This document shows positions 49,810-58,758 of a DNA stretch of 64,000 nucleotides, piece by piece. The number at the start of each line of letters is the position of its first letter. Position 1 is the stretch's first letter. The notes under the pieces were generated by a model. It was not told the origin of the DNA and made no database searches. It saw only the letters and a list, made by a program, of their open reading frames with translations. Source of the DNA: Streptomyces clavuligerus. Lineage in GTDB: Bacteria; Actinomycetota; Actinomycetes; Streptomycetales; Streptomycetaceae. The translations under genes were made by a program, and so were the position numbers. The stretch covers positions 744,001 through 808,000 of the forward strand of contig NZ_CP027858.1 of the NCBI RefSeq assembly GCF_005519465.1, in the 5' to 3' direction.

Positions 49810-51839
49810 GTCCTCAGCTCCAGGGGCGCGAGGTCGGTCCGCTCGATGCCGAAGGTGCGGGCGTAGAGCGCCAGCTCCGCCTCCAGGGCCCGGATCATGG
49901 TGTCGGCCCTGCGGAAGCCGTGGCCCTCGCCCTCGAAGGCGATATAGGCGTGCGGAATGCCGTGCTCGGCCGCCGCGGCGAGGAGCCGGTCGCTCTGCAC
50001 CGGGGGACAGATGGCGTCGTCCAGTCCCTGGAGCAGCAGGAACGGCACGGTGATCCGTTCGGTGTGCGAGAGCGGCGAGCGCTCCCGGTACCGCTCCGGC
50101 ACCTTCGCCAACTGCCCCACCAGCGACTCCAGATACCTCGATTCAAAATCGTGGGTCTCGCCGGTGGCCCAGCCCAGCAGGTCGAGCACCGGGTAGATGA
50201 TGGTGCCGCAGGCGTAGACGTCGGTGGTGGTGAGGGAGGCCGCGGTGGTCCAGCCGCCCGCGCTGCCGCCCCGGACGGCCAGCCGCCCGGGGTCGGCGGT
50301 GCCCTCCTCGGCGAGGGCGCGGGCGACGGCCGCGCAGTCCTCGACGTCGACCACGCCCCACTGTTCGCGCAGCCGGTTGCGGTACGCGCGGCCGTAGCCG
50401 GTGGACCCGCCGTAGTTGACCTCGACGACGCCGATGCCCCGGGAGGTGAAGTAGGCGATCTCCATGTCCAGGACCAGCGGGACCTGCCCGGTGGGGCCGC
50501 CGTGCGCCCAGATCGCGTAGGGCGCGGGGGTGCCGTCGGGCGCCCGGTGGGTGGGGCTGTGCGGGGGATAGACATGGGCGTGGATCTCCCGCCCGCCGGG
50601 CCCGGTGAAGACCCGCTCATGGGGGTCGGGGAGGAAGGCGGGGTCGACGGAGTCGTGGTGGTGCGCGCCGATGACCCGGGTGTGTCCGGTGCGGGTGTCC
50701 AGCTCCACCACCTCGTAGCCGGTGCGGGGGGACGCGGCGACACCGATGACCCGGTCGCCCTGGACGGCGAGGGTGGACGCCCACTCGGTCCACGGCCCGG
50801 TGGTGTCGACCAGCTCCCCGGTCTCGGGGTCGAGGATGCCCAGCCGGGTGGAGCCCTTGCCGTGGACGACCGCCAGCAGGCCGTTGTCCAGCGGGTGGAA
50901 CCACTGGAGGCCGATGCGCCACAGCGGTCCGCCGAACTCCTCCTCCCGTCCGGGGCAGAGCGGGGCGCCGGGCTCGGGGCGGGCGCGGTCCAGCTCGTCC
51001 GGCCGGGTGCGGTACGGCGTCCACCAGCCGGTGGCGTCGCCGACGTGCAGCAGGGAGCCGTCGGGCGCCCAGCCGACCTGGCAGATCGACTCCTCGGGCC
51101 CGCCGAGGACGGTGCGCGCGCCGGTGAAGGGGCCGGGGCCCTCCGGCACCGCGGCGAGGACCACCTCGGTGCCGTCCCAGGGCATCCGGGGGTGGTCCCA
51201 GCCGATCCAGGCGACACGCCGTCCGTCCGGGGAGAGCCGGGGCCCGGTGATGAAGCGGTGGCCTCCGTCGGCCTCCCGGGGGGACAGCTCGCGGACCGCG
51301 GACCGGTCCGCGGTGGCGGAGCCGTCCAGCGGCACGGCGGCGATCACCCGGTGGACGTCGGTGGGCGCGGGTCCGGTGAACTCCTCCAGCACCCCCCAGA
51401 CCTCGCCCCGCTCCAGGTGGAGCGTCAGATCGGCCCAGCGCAGCCCCTCGCCGATGCCGGACACCGGGGTGAGGGGGCGGGGGGCGGCCCCGGGGGTGTC
51501 GGGTTCGTACGCGTACAGCCGCTGGTCGGGGAAGTGGACGAAGACCACGAGCGGGGTGCCGTCGGCCCGCGCGGCCCCGGCCCAGGGGTGGCCGCCGTAT
51601 TCGATGACCCGGCTGCGCACGTTCCACGGCGCGGGCAGCACACTCTCCTCGGTGCCGTCGGCCCGGTGGCGGACCAGCGTCCGCCGTCCGTCCTCGGCGG
51701 GGCGCGGGGCGGTCCACCAGACCTCCTCGCCGACCGCGCCGAGGGATTCGGGGCGTCCGTCGTGGGACGCGGCCAGCGCCGCGTCGATGGGCGACGGCCA
51801 GGTGCCGTGGGCCGCCGTCGTGAGCGTGTCGTTCACCAT
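49806..51839 (-). CDS. S9-family (prolyl oligopeptidase-like) serine peptidase
   Basis: A 677-residue two-domain protein. An N-terminal beta-propeller (to about 420) leads to an alpha/beta-hydrolase domain with nucleophile Ser in RGGSAGGWTT (about residue 525), Asp in LLQGLDDAICPP and His in FEGEGHGFRR. Other marks are YAIWAHGGPTGQVP and GIGVVEVNYGGSTGYGRAYRNRL. Such enzymes cut short peptides; some act as acylaminoacyl peptidases. It starts 13 bases after the M20 gene and overlaps the S66 start. No signal peptide, so cytoplasmic. Confidence 0.93.
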   Translation of the reverse strand: MVNDTLTTAAHGTWPSPIDAALAASHDGRPESLGAVGEEVWWTAPRPAEDGRRTLVRHRADGTEESVLPAPWNVRSRVIEYGGHPWAGAARADGTPLVVFVHFPDQRLYAYEPDTPGAAPRPLTPVSGIGEGLRWADLTLHLERGEVWGVLEEFTGPAPTDVHRVIAAVPLDGSATADRSAVRELSPREADGGHRFITGPRLSPDGRRVAWIGWDHPRMPWDGTEVVLAAVPEGPGPFTGARTVLGGPEESICQVGWAPDGSLLHVGDATGWWTPYRTRPDELDRARPEPGAPLCPGREEEFGGPLWRIGLQWFHPLDNGLLAVVHGKGSTRLGILDPETGELVDTTGPWTEWASTLAVQGDRVIGVAASPRTGYEVVELDTRTGHTRVIGAHHHDSVDPAFLPDPHERVFTGPGGREIHAHVYPPHSPTHRAPDGTPAPYAIWAHGGPTGQVPLVLDMEIAYFTSRGIGVVEVNYGGSTGYGRAYRNRLREQWGVVDVEDCAAVARALAEEGTADPGRLAVRGGSAGGWTTAASLTTTDVYACGTIIYPVLDLLGWATGETHDFESRYLESLVGQLAKVPERYRERSPLSHTERITVPFLLLQGLDDAICPPVQSDRLLAAAAEHGIPHAYIAFEGEGHGFRRADTMIRALEAELALYARTFGIERTDLAPLELRT

Positions 51840-51852
51840 GTACGTGTCCCCC

Positions 51853-53202
51853 TCAGGCAGAGCGCAGATAGTGGTCCAGGACGTGCACACCGAAGTGCAG
51901 AGCGTCGACGGGTACGCGTTCGTCGACGCCGTGGAACATCGCGGAGTAGTCGTAGCCGACGGGCAGCCGCAGCGGGGTGAAGCCGTAGCCGGTGATGCCG
52001 AGCCGGGAGAACTGCTTCGCGTCGGTGCCGCCCGCCATGGAGAACGGGATGACATGGCCGTCCGGGTCGAAGCGTTCGACGGCGGCGCGGAGCTTGGCGA
52101 AGGTCGGGGAGTCGACGGGTGCCTGGAGGGGCACCTCCCGGTGCAGGAACTCCCAGTCGACCCCGGGCCCGGTGAGCAGGTCCAGGGTGCTCGCGAACTC
52201 CTCCTCGGTCCCGGGCAGCATCCGGCCGTCGATACAGGCGGTGGCCTGACCCGGGATCACATTGACCTTGTATCCGGCCGCCAGCATCGTCGGGTTGGCG
52301 CTGTTGCGCACGGTGGCCTCGACGAGGGCCGCGGCCGGGCCCAGCTTGGCGACGAGCGCGTCCGGGTCGAAGTCCGCGGCGTCGACGTCCACATCGATGT
52401 CGTGGAGGGCGGCCAGCTCCCGCAGGGCGGCGCGGACCGTGGGGCTGAGCCGCACCGGCCACTCGTGCTCGCCGATGCGGGCGACGGCGGCGGCGAGCCT
52501 GCTCACCGCGTTCTCCCGGTTGACCCGGGAGCCGTGGCCCGCCCGGCCTTCGGCGGTGAGCCGCAGCCAGGCGGTGCCGCGCTCCCCGGCGGCGATCGGG
52601 TAGATCGTCATCCCGCCCCCGGCGTGGAACGAGTACGCGCCGGACTCGCTGATGCCCTCGGTGCAGCCCTCGAACAGCTCCGGGTGGTGGTCGGCGAGGA
52701 AGCCCGAGCCGTCCTCGGCGCTGGCCTCCTCGTCGGCGGTGTACGCGATGACGATGTCCCGGCGGGGGCGGACGCCCGCACGGGCCCAGGCGCGGACCAC
52801 GGACAGGACCATCGCGTCCATGTTCTTCATGTCCACGGCGCCGCGGCCCCAGACGACGCCGTCTCTGACCTCCCCGGAGAAGGGGTGTACGGACCAGTCG
52901 GCGGGCTCGGCCGGGACCACGTCCAGATGCCCGTGGACGAGCAGGGCGTCGGCCGAGGGGTCGGTGCCCTCGATCCGGGCGACCACATTGGTCCGTCCGG
53001 GGGTGCGCTCCAGCAGGACGGGGTCGAGCCCGGCGGCGGCGAGCCGTTCGGCCGTGTACTCGGCGGCGGGCCGCTCCCGGCAGTCCCCGCCGCCGCGGTT
53101 GGTGGTGTCGATGCGGATCAGCTCGGAGGTGAACGTCACCACCTCGTCCAGGGCGGTCCGGTCGACGGGGCTGTGCCCCTCGGAGAACTGCTGCTCAGCC
53201 AT
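51853..53202 (-). CDS. M20/M25/M40-family metallopeptidase
   Basis: A 449-residue zinc peptidase. Metal ligands: ALLVHGHLDVVP, VVWGRGAVDMKNM, IVIAYTADEEASAEDGSG. The dimerisation domain has TAEGRAGHGSRVNRENAVSRL, and the end has PFSMAGGTDAKQFSRLGITGYGFTP. Members remove N-terminal residues or deacylate amino acids (DapE/ArgE/carboxypeptidase G2 relatives). Start overlaps the M55 stop by 8 bases. Cytoplasmic. Confidence 0.93.
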   Translation of the reverse strand: MAEQQFSEGHSPVDRTALDEVVTFTSELIRIDTTNRGGGDCRERPAAEYTAERLAAAGLDPVLLERTPGRTNVVARIEGTDPSADALLVHGHLDVVPAEPADWSVHPFSGEVRDGVVWGRGAVDMKNMDAMVLSVVRAWARAGVRPRRDIVIAYTADEEASAEDGSGFLADHHPELFEGCTEGISESGAYSFHAGGGMTIYPIAAGERGTAWLRLTAEGRAGHGSRVNRENAVSRLAAAVARIGEHEWPVRLSPTVRAALRELAALHDIDVDVDAADFDPDALVAKLGPAAALVEATVRNSANPTMLAAGYKVNVIPGQATACIDGRMLPGTEEEFASTLDLLTGPGVDWEFLHREVPLQAPVDSPTFAKLRAAVERFDPDGHVIPFSMAGGTDAKQFSRLGITGYGFTPLRLPVGYDYSAMFHGVDERVPVDALHFGVHVLDHYLRSA

Positions 53203-54028
53203 ACTGCTCCTCCACGGCGGCGGAGACGATCGTGGTCACGGCCTTGAAGGTGCGGATCGCCTCGTACATGGTCGGGCTGGTGTACGAGGTCCGGCGCTCA
53301 CCGGCGCGCGCCACGCCCGGTACCACGGTCGCGGCGGCGGCCAGGTGCTCCGCGTCGTACTCCAGCTCCATCGTGAAGGGGCCGCCCCGCACCGGCTCGT
53401 GGCGCACGGCGAGGGCGGCGGCCTCCCGGGCGGCGGCGCGGATGTCGGCCGCCGTACGGGCGGGGGTGCGGCAGACGGCCGCGTACCGCGAGACATGGTC
53501 CTTGACGGCCACCGTACGGGCGGCGGGCGCGTACCCCTGGGCGTCCACGCAGGTCAGATCGTCCCCGGTGACGAGGACGACGGGGACGCCGTACTCGGCG
53601 ACCACCTGGGCGTTCAGCAGGCCCTCGCTGGCGCGGACGCCGTTCAGCCAGACGCCGGTGAGCTGGTTGGCGAGATAGGTGTGGGCGAGCACACCCTCCG
53701 CGCCCGCGCCCGTGTGGTAGCCGACGAAGGCGATGCCGTCCACGTCGCCGTGCTGCACGCCCTCGACCATGGAGAGCGACTTGTGCCGGCCCGTCAGCAT
53801 CTCGATCCGCTCGTCCAACTCCTCGAGCAGCAGATTCCGCATGCTCCAGTGGGCCTCGTTGACCAGGACGGCGTCGGCGCCCCCGTCGAAGAAACCGAGC
53901 GCCGCCGCGTTCACATCGGAAGTGAACATCGACCGGCAGCGCTCCCACTGGGGAGTGCCCGGGAGCACGTCGGCCGGCCAGGTGACGCCGGTGGCGCCTT
54001 CCATGTCGGCGCTGATCAGGATCTTCAT
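53195..54028 (-). CDS. M55-family D-aminopeptidase (DppA-like)
   Basis: A 277-residue protein. The DppA zinc set is recognisable: Asp8 and Glu10 in ISADMEG, His60 in VNEAHWSMRN, His105 in GYHTGAG and the nucleophile-region His116 in EGVLAHTY. Bacillus DppA hydrolyses D-Ala-D-Ala and other D-amino acid peptides. First of four packed peptidase genes; context suggests turnover of peptides containing D-residues, such as cell-wall fragments. Confidence 0.93.
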   Translation of the reverse strand: MKILISADMEGATGVTWPADVLPGTPQWERCRSMFTSDVNAAALGFFDGGADAVLVNEAHWSMRNLLLEELDERIEMLTGRHKSLSMVEGVQHGDVDGIAFVGYHTGAGAEGVLAHTYLANQLTGVWLNGVRASEGLLNAQVVAEYGVPVVLVTGDDLTCVDAQGYAPAARTVAVKDHVSRYAAVCRTPARTAADIRAAAREAAALAVRHEPVRGGPFTMELEYDAEHLAAAATVVPGVARAGERRTSYTSPTMYEAIRTFKAVTTIVSAAVEEQYG

Positions 54029-54103
54029 CGGCTCACTGTAACCCTCCCGCCCCCGGTGGCCGAGGGCCTGTGGACAACCTCCCACGGCCGCCCCCGGCCG
54101 CTC

Positions 54104-55210
54104 TCAGCGGGCCGCCAGGCGGCGCTCCAGATGGATTCCGGTGAACACCGCGACCTTGGCGCGCAGCACCCAGGGGTCGAACGGTTTGCCGATGTAGTCG
54201 ACGGCCCCGGCGGCGTAGCCGCGCGCGGAGTGCTCGGGGTCGTCGCCCATCGCCGTCAGGAAGATGATCGGCACATCCCGGTTGCGGTGGCGGCGTTTGA
54301 TGTGGGCGGCGGTCTCGTAACCGTCCATCTGCGGCATCTGGACGTCCATGAGGATGACCGCGAAGTCGTCGTGGTCGAGGAGCGCCCGCAGCGCCTCACG
54401 GCCCGAGGAGACGGCCATCAGCTCCTGCCCGAGTCCGGCGAGGACGGCCGTCATGGCCAGCAGGTTGTCCGGCTGGTCGTCCACGATCAGCACCTTGGGC
54501 AGGGTGTGCGCGCCGTGCCCTGGGCAGGGGGCGACGGCGGGCAGCCCCACGCCCCGGCGGGCCCGTTCGACGGATTCCAGCTGGCGTTCGAGGAGGGTGC
54601 AGCGCTCCTCGGCCTGGTCCCTGCGGCGCCGGGTGGCGTCGAGGTCGGCGGTGAGCCGGGTGACCTCGTCGCGGAGGGTGTCGCGTTCGTGCAGCAGGGC
54701 GGTGAGGTCGGGGGAGGCGTCGGCGAGCCGGTCGGCGCGCTCCCGTTCGGCGTGCCACTCGGCTTCGAGCTGGCTGAGCCGTACCTCCAGGTCGGCGATC
54801 TGGTGCCGGCGGTCGAGCAGCGCCTCGCCGAGGACGTCCTCGCGCACGGTGGATCGGCGGGAGTCCCGGTCGGCGTCGGCGAGCTGCTGCTCCAGCACCT
54901 CGACGGCGTGCTGCGGGGAGGTCCCGGCCTCGACGGCGGCGCGGTGCAGGCCGCGTATCAGCTCGATGGCCTCGGGGGTGGCGGCGGTGCCCCGGTGTTC
55001 GGCGAGGTCGGTGAAGAGGTCCATCACCACCTCCCAGGGCGGGACGCGGGTGCCGCTGAGGTAGCGGGAGAGGGTGCCCGCGTCCCGGGTGCGCCGGGCG
55101 GCGTACCGGCGCACCGAGACGCCGAGTCCGGTGAACAGCTCCCGCAGCGCCTGGGCCAGGGCCCGGGACGGGCCGCTGAGGTCCTCGGCGAGGGGGCGCA
55201 GCTCAGCCAT
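54104..55210 (-). CDS. XRE-like HTH - coiled coil - receiver hybrid response regulator
   Basis: A 368-residue protein with an unusual order. Residues 14-75 look like an XRE-type helix-turn-helix (ALAQALRELFTGLGVSVRRY, AGTLSRYLSGTRVPPWE). About 105-218 is a long charged coiled coil (HQIADLEVRLSQLEAEWHAERE...). About 238-355 is a receiver domain with phosphoacceptor Asp289 (FAVILMDVQMPQMDG), VLIVDDQPDNLLAM, FLTAMGDD and GKPFDPW. The receiver is at the end rather than the start. It lies 75 bases upstream of the four peptidase genes, same strand, and may control them. No partner kinase nearby. Confidence 0.88.
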   Translation of the reverse strand: MAELRPLAEDLSGPSRALAQALRELFTGLGVSVRRYAARRTRDAGTLSRYLSGTRVPPWEVVMDLFTDLAEHRGTAATPEAIELIRGLHRAAVEAGTSPQHAVEVLEQQLADADRDSRRSTVREDVLGEALLDRRHQIADLEVRLSQLEAEWHAERERADRLADASPDLTALLHERDTLRDEVTRLTADLDATRRRRDQAEERCTLLERQLESVERARRGVGLPAVAPCPGHGAHTLPKVLIVDDQPDNLLAMTAVLAGLGQELMAVSSGREALRALLDHDDFAVILMDVQMPQMDGYETAAHIKRRHRNRDVPIIFLTAMGDDPEHSARGYAAGAVDYIGKPFDPWVLRAKVAVFTGIHLERRLAAR

Positions 55211-55680
55211 GGCGGCCTCCCGAAGGCCGCCGGGCCGGGGCGGGTGCCGGTATCGGGGCGGGTGCCGAATCCGGTATCGGTGGCGGGGCCGGTGTCGGTG
55301 GCGGGGCCGGTCGTTCGCGCCGCGGTGCCTGTCCGGGTTCTCTCACGCCGTCACGCCTCTTCTCCTCGCCCGGCCCCGACGGGCCGCGCCCCACCCCTCC
55401 GGTCGGTCCCGGCGGGTGTGCCCCAGCATGGAGGGCGGGGCGGGTGTTGCACCGGACAACCGGTACGACGGCAACGTTGGCAGGCGTTGGCGGCGCGGCA
55501 CCAGCGTGCTCGGCACCCGGCGGGACGCGCCCGCGCACGGGACGGGCACGGCCCCGCGGAGCGTCGGGGCGGCGCGGTGCGCACGGGACCGCTCGGCGGC
55601 ACCCGGCCCGGCGAGCGCGGGCGCGCGACCGGGCGGGGCGGGCTGAACCCGGCTGCCGGGCGTGGTGTCCGGGCGGGCCG
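55211..55680. other. Non-coding gap with short GC repeats
   Basis: A 470-base gap between the receiver-domain gene and the methyltransferase gene, both leftward. The part next to the regulator (55240-55310) has two tandem 18-base GGTRTCGGTGGCGGGGCC units and related GGGTGCCGGTATCGG pieces. I see no gene or clear promoter, though the regulator's promoter must lie here. Confidence 0.5.
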
Positions 55681-56415
55681 TCAGTCCTTCCGGCCCAGGA
55701 CGAGCCACCTCGACGGCAGGGCGATCCGGGAGCCGTCCTGCTCGTACTCGGTGGTCGTCAGGGGCAGTTCGCCCTCGGCCAGCACGGGGAGCCCGGTGGT
55801 GTCGAAGAGCGCGGTCAGCTCGCTGTCGGGCAGGGTGCAGGGGGCGACCCCGTGCCGCAGCATCGACTGGAGCTTGGGCGGCGGCCCCTCGGGGGACGTG
55901 GCCAGTTCGGTCAGGCGCCGCCCCGCCGCCTCCACGGGCTCCACGACGAAGGCGCGTCCCCGGGCGCCGGTCAGGAGCGTGACGGCGTCGGCGACGGCCT
56001 GCCGGTCCCGCTGCTCGGACTGGTGCAGCACACCGCGGACATAGACGTTGCAGTCGCCCGTCTCCTCGCGCAGCCGGGCGATCCCGTCCGTGTCGGCGGC
56101 GTCGAGCTGCCGGAACTCGATCGTCCCCAGGGGTGCGGGGCTCTCCCGCCGCCGGGCCAGCCCGATCGCGGCGGCCGACAGGTCGACGCCGAGGACCGCG
56201 GGGAAGCGGTCGGCGAGGAAGAGGGTCTGGGTGCCGTTGCCGCAGCCGATGTCGACCAGGGTGAGCCGGTGGTCCTCCACGTGCGGCTCGAAGACGGCGA
56301 GATGCAGGGCCACGGTCAGCTCGGGTTCGGTGTCCCAGAGGGCCTCACCACGGGCCCCGGACATCTCGCTCCAGAATCCCTCCCAAGAACCCATATATCC
56401 GTCCCTGACACTCAT
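55681..56415 (-). CDS. Class I SAM-dependent methyltransferase
   Basis: A 244-residue protein with SAM motif LTLVDIGCGNGTQTLFLADRF, VLGVDLSAAAIGLARRR, FRQLDAADTDGIARL and VYVRGVLHQSEQRDRQAVADAV. ATG at 56415; a second Met (GYMGSWEGFWS, residue 8) is an alternative. The upstream DNA is markedly less GC-rich, with GTTTGAC/GTCAAG inverted around 56432-56447, a plausible promoter or operator. Substrate unknown. Confidence 0.85.
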   Translation of the reverse strand: MSVRDGYMGSWEGFWSEMSGARGEALWDTEPELTVALHLAVFEPHVEDHRLTLVDIGCGNGTQTLFLADRFPAVLGVDLSAAAIGLARRRESPAPLGTIEFRQLDAADTDGIARLREETGDCNVYVRGVLHQSEQRDRQAVADAVTLLTGARGRAFVVEPVEAAGRRLTELATSPEGPPPKLQSMLRHGVAPCTLPDSELTALFDTTGLPVLAEGELPLTTTEYEQDGSRIALPSRWLVLGRKD

Positions 56416-57056
56416 GACCGGCTCCCGAATGTTTGACTTCGCGTCAAGAGCGGTCTATCGCGTGACGGTTCTCATCACAAGCGCCCATGACGGACTTCAG
56501 ACGGCATTCGCGGGCGAAGGGCGCCCACAGGTGCCACCCCCGGGAGTGACGGGAATCCCGGTCGTACCGGCTCAGCCCCACGACGGGACAGCCGGGGCCG
56601 AGCGCCCGCGGGACGATCCGTTCGGCCCCGGGGACACCCACCGCGAGCGCCGGAAGCCTTCGCCCGGCCGGTCCGACCAGGGATACACCCACCGGACCAC
56701 AACGGCCGGGGACGGCCCGCGGGGGCGCCGCCGCCGGACCCGTCCCCCGGTCCCGGACCGGAGCCGTCGCAGGCCGTGTACATGCCCTCGGGCGCGAGGG
56801 CGCCGACGACCGGCAGCGGATCCGGGGGCGGTGCGCCGACGGCGGATCCGGGGGCGGTGCCGAACAGCGTCCGCGCCCCGGCGACCAGCAGGACGCCCCC
56901 GCCGTCCACGACGAGAGGGACCCGGTCCGCCACGCTGTGGGGCCCATCCCCTGCGCCGGGGAGCACCGTACGGGGCCGCGCACGGGGCGTGCGCGGCAAC
57001 GGCCGAAGGGGTGGAACGCCCCGCGCGGACGGCGCGGGGCGGTGTGCGCCGCCCCG
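56416..57056. other. Large gap with a doubtful open frame
   Basis: A 641-base gap. Left part (56420-56530) is AT-richer and holds the methyltransferase promoter. Leftward frames from about 57000 to 56475 (174 codons) include a hydrophobic stretch (VPLVVDGGGVLLVAGARTLFG), but the rest is Gly/Pro/Arg-rich and I find no family. It could be a decayed or lineage-specific gene; I do not annotate it. Confidence 0.4.
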
Positions 57057-57512
57057 TTACTCGCCCGCCGCCCGGGTGACCTCGTCCGCGAGCCGGTCGA
57101 GTACCAGATCGTAGATCCGGGCGAGCCCCTTGGGCGCGAACGTGCGCTCGAAGAAGCCGCCGATGCCGGTCGCCCCGTTCCACACGGAAGTGACCACCAC
57201 CTTGCTGCGCTTCTCCCCCGCCGGAGTGACGGTCCAGGTGGTCACCATGGAGGAGTTGCGGTCCTTCTCGACGAGCTGGCCGTCGGTCGGCTCGGTGACC
57301 TCCAGCAGACAGTCCCGCACCCGCTTCTTGGTGGCCTGGAGCTTCCAGTGGACGAGGGTGCCCTCGCCGTCGCCGCCCTCGCGCACCTCGTACTCGCTGA
57401 ACTGCTCCGGCAGGAGGGTCCCGCGCGTGTTCGTGTAGTCGGCCAGTGTGTCGATCACGGTCTCCGCGTCCGCCGCGATGATCCGCTCCGTCGTGGCCTC
57501 GACCTGCGCCAT
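57057..57512 (-). CDS. SRPBCC (START-like) family protein
   Basis: A 151-residue protein of the helix-grip fold, starting MAQVEATTERIIAADAETVID, with LVHWKLQATKKRVRDCLLEV, TWTVTPAGEKRSKVVVTSVWNG and GIGGFFERTFAPKGLARIYDLVLDRLADEV. Typical of Streptomyces polyketide-cyclase-like or lipid-binding proteins. ATG at 57512 has GGAGG 8 bases upstream. Divergent from the radical SAM gene. Ligand unknown. Confidence 0.88.
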   Translation of the reverse strand: MAQVEATTERIIAADAETVIDTLADYTNTRGTLLPEQFSEYEVREGGDGEGTLVHWKLQATKKRVRDCLLEVTEPTDGQLVEKDRNSSMVTTWTVTPAGEKRSKVVVTSVWNGATGIGGFFERTFAPKGLARIYDLVLDRLADEVTRAAGE

Positions 57513-57634
57513 GACTCTTCCTCCAGCAGTCGACTTGTGGGTGGGGGATGCCGTGTCGGCTCCGCTTACCCAACCATCTCGGCCCCGGCCGCCCAAATCC
57601 GGGGCACCGGCGCACCGCCGCGCTGCGATCATGG

Positions 57635-57646
57635 GAACACTTGTTC
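57635..57646. promoter_or_regulatory. LexA (SOS) box GAACACTTGTTC
   Basis: An exact GAAC-N4-GTTC site, the consensus bound by LexA in Gram-positives including actinobacteria, centred 41 bases before the radical SAM start, in the divergent promoter region with the SRPBCC gene. The local DNA (TTGTTCTATTCTCGG) is AT-rich and probably the promoter. Confidence 0.7.
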
Positions 57647-57681
57647 TATTCTCGGGAAGCCCGTACGACCGAGGAGCGACC

Positions 57682-58728
57682 ATGCGCTGGGACCATCTGG
57701 CCGAGAACCCCACCGGAGCCAAGGAGTCCGCCCTCTTCGGCACCTCCGCGGTGACCACCCGGACGTTCGACACCCCGGAGTTCCGGGGCATCACCTTCCA
57801 CGAGGTACGGGCCCGTTCGATCCTGAACCGGGTACCGCAGGGCTCCCGGACGCCGTTCACCTGGACGGTGAATCCTTACCGGGGCTGCACCCACGCCTGT
57901 GTCTACTGCTTCGCCCGCAGGACGCACGGCTATCTGGACCTCGACACCGGGCACGGCTTCGACTCCCAGATCGTCGTCAAGATCAACGCGCCGGAGCTGC
58001 TGCGCCGCCAGCTCGCCGCCCCGGGCTGGCAGGGCGCGCATGTGGCGATGGGCACCAATGTGGACTGCTACCAGCGGGGAGAGGGCCGGTACCGGCTGAT
58101 GCCCGGAATCCTCCAGGCGCTGCGCGACCGCGCCAACCCCTTCTCGATCCTCACCAAGGGCACCCTGATCCTGCGCGATCTGGAGCTGCTGTCCCAGGCG
58201 GCCGAGGTGACGGAGGTCGGGGTCTCGGTCTCCGTCGGCTTCGTCGACGACACACTGTGGCGCACCGTCGAGCCCGGCACCCCCTCCCCCGCCCGCCGTC
58301 TCGACATCGTGCGCGCGCTGGGCGACCGGGGCATCGGCTGCGGGGTGCTGATGGCGCCGGTGATCCCCTTCCTCGGGGACCACCCGGACCAGCTCCGGGC
58401 GACGGTCGGCGCGATCGCCGCCGCCGGGGCGACCTCGGTGACCCCGCTCGCCCTCCATCTGCGCCCCGGCGCGCGGGAGTGGTTCATGTCCTGGCTCCAG
58501 CAGCGCCATCCGCAGCTCGTCCGGCGCTACGAGCGGCTGTACGCGGACGGGGCGTACGCCCCCGTGTGGTACCAGCGCCGGATCACCCGGCAGGTGCACG
58601 AGCTGGCGGCCGAGTTCGGCATCGGCCCCGCCGGGCCGGGGCTGCCGCGGCGGGCGGCCCGGCGGCCGGAGGCGCCCGGGGACGCGCCCGACCCCGAACG
58701 AGGGCCCACCCAGCTCACCCTGCTCTGA
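57682..58728 (+). CDS. Rv2578c-family radical SAM protein (spore photoproduct lyase-like)
   Basis: A 348-residue protein. Cluster cysteines 69, 73 and 76 in YRGCTHACVYCFAR; other marks are GTNVDCYQRGEGRYRLMPGIL, FSILTKGTLILRDLELL and GVLMAPVIPFLGD. The C-terminal third is basic and proline-rich. Relatives include Mycobacterium Rv2578c and are thought to act on nucleic acid lesions or small substrates. ATG has GAGGAG about 8 bases upstream. A consensus LexA box lies just before it, supporting a DNA-damage role. Confidence 0.9.
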   Translation: MRWDHLAENPTGAKESALFGTSAVTTRTFDTPEFRGITFHEVRARSILNRVPQGSRTPFTWTVNPYRGCTHACVYCFARRTHGYLDLDTGHGFDSQIVVKINAPELLRRQLAAPGWQGAHVAMGTNVDCYQRGEGRYRLMPGILQALRDRANPFSILTKGTLILRDLELLSQAAEVTEVGVSVSVGFVDDTLWRTVEPGTPSPARRLDIVRALGDRGIGCGVLMAPVIPFLGDHPDQLRATVGAIAAAGATSVTPLALHLRPGAREWFMSWLQQRHPQLVRRYERLYADGAYAPVWYQRRITRQVHELAAEFGIGPAGPGLPRRAARRPEAPGDAPDPERGPTQLTLL

Positions 58729-58758
58729 CGGCGGCGACCGCCCGGCCCCGGCGCGCGG

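Noticed and set aside
52652..56044. 1130-codon rightward open frame across the peptidase and receiver-domain genes
   Set aside because: Lies opposite five real genes with recognised domains; no motif of its own.
56475..56999. 174-codon leftward frame with a hydrophobic patch
   Set aside because: No family resemblance; most of it is Gly/Pro/Arg-rich. Kept as unresolved gap.
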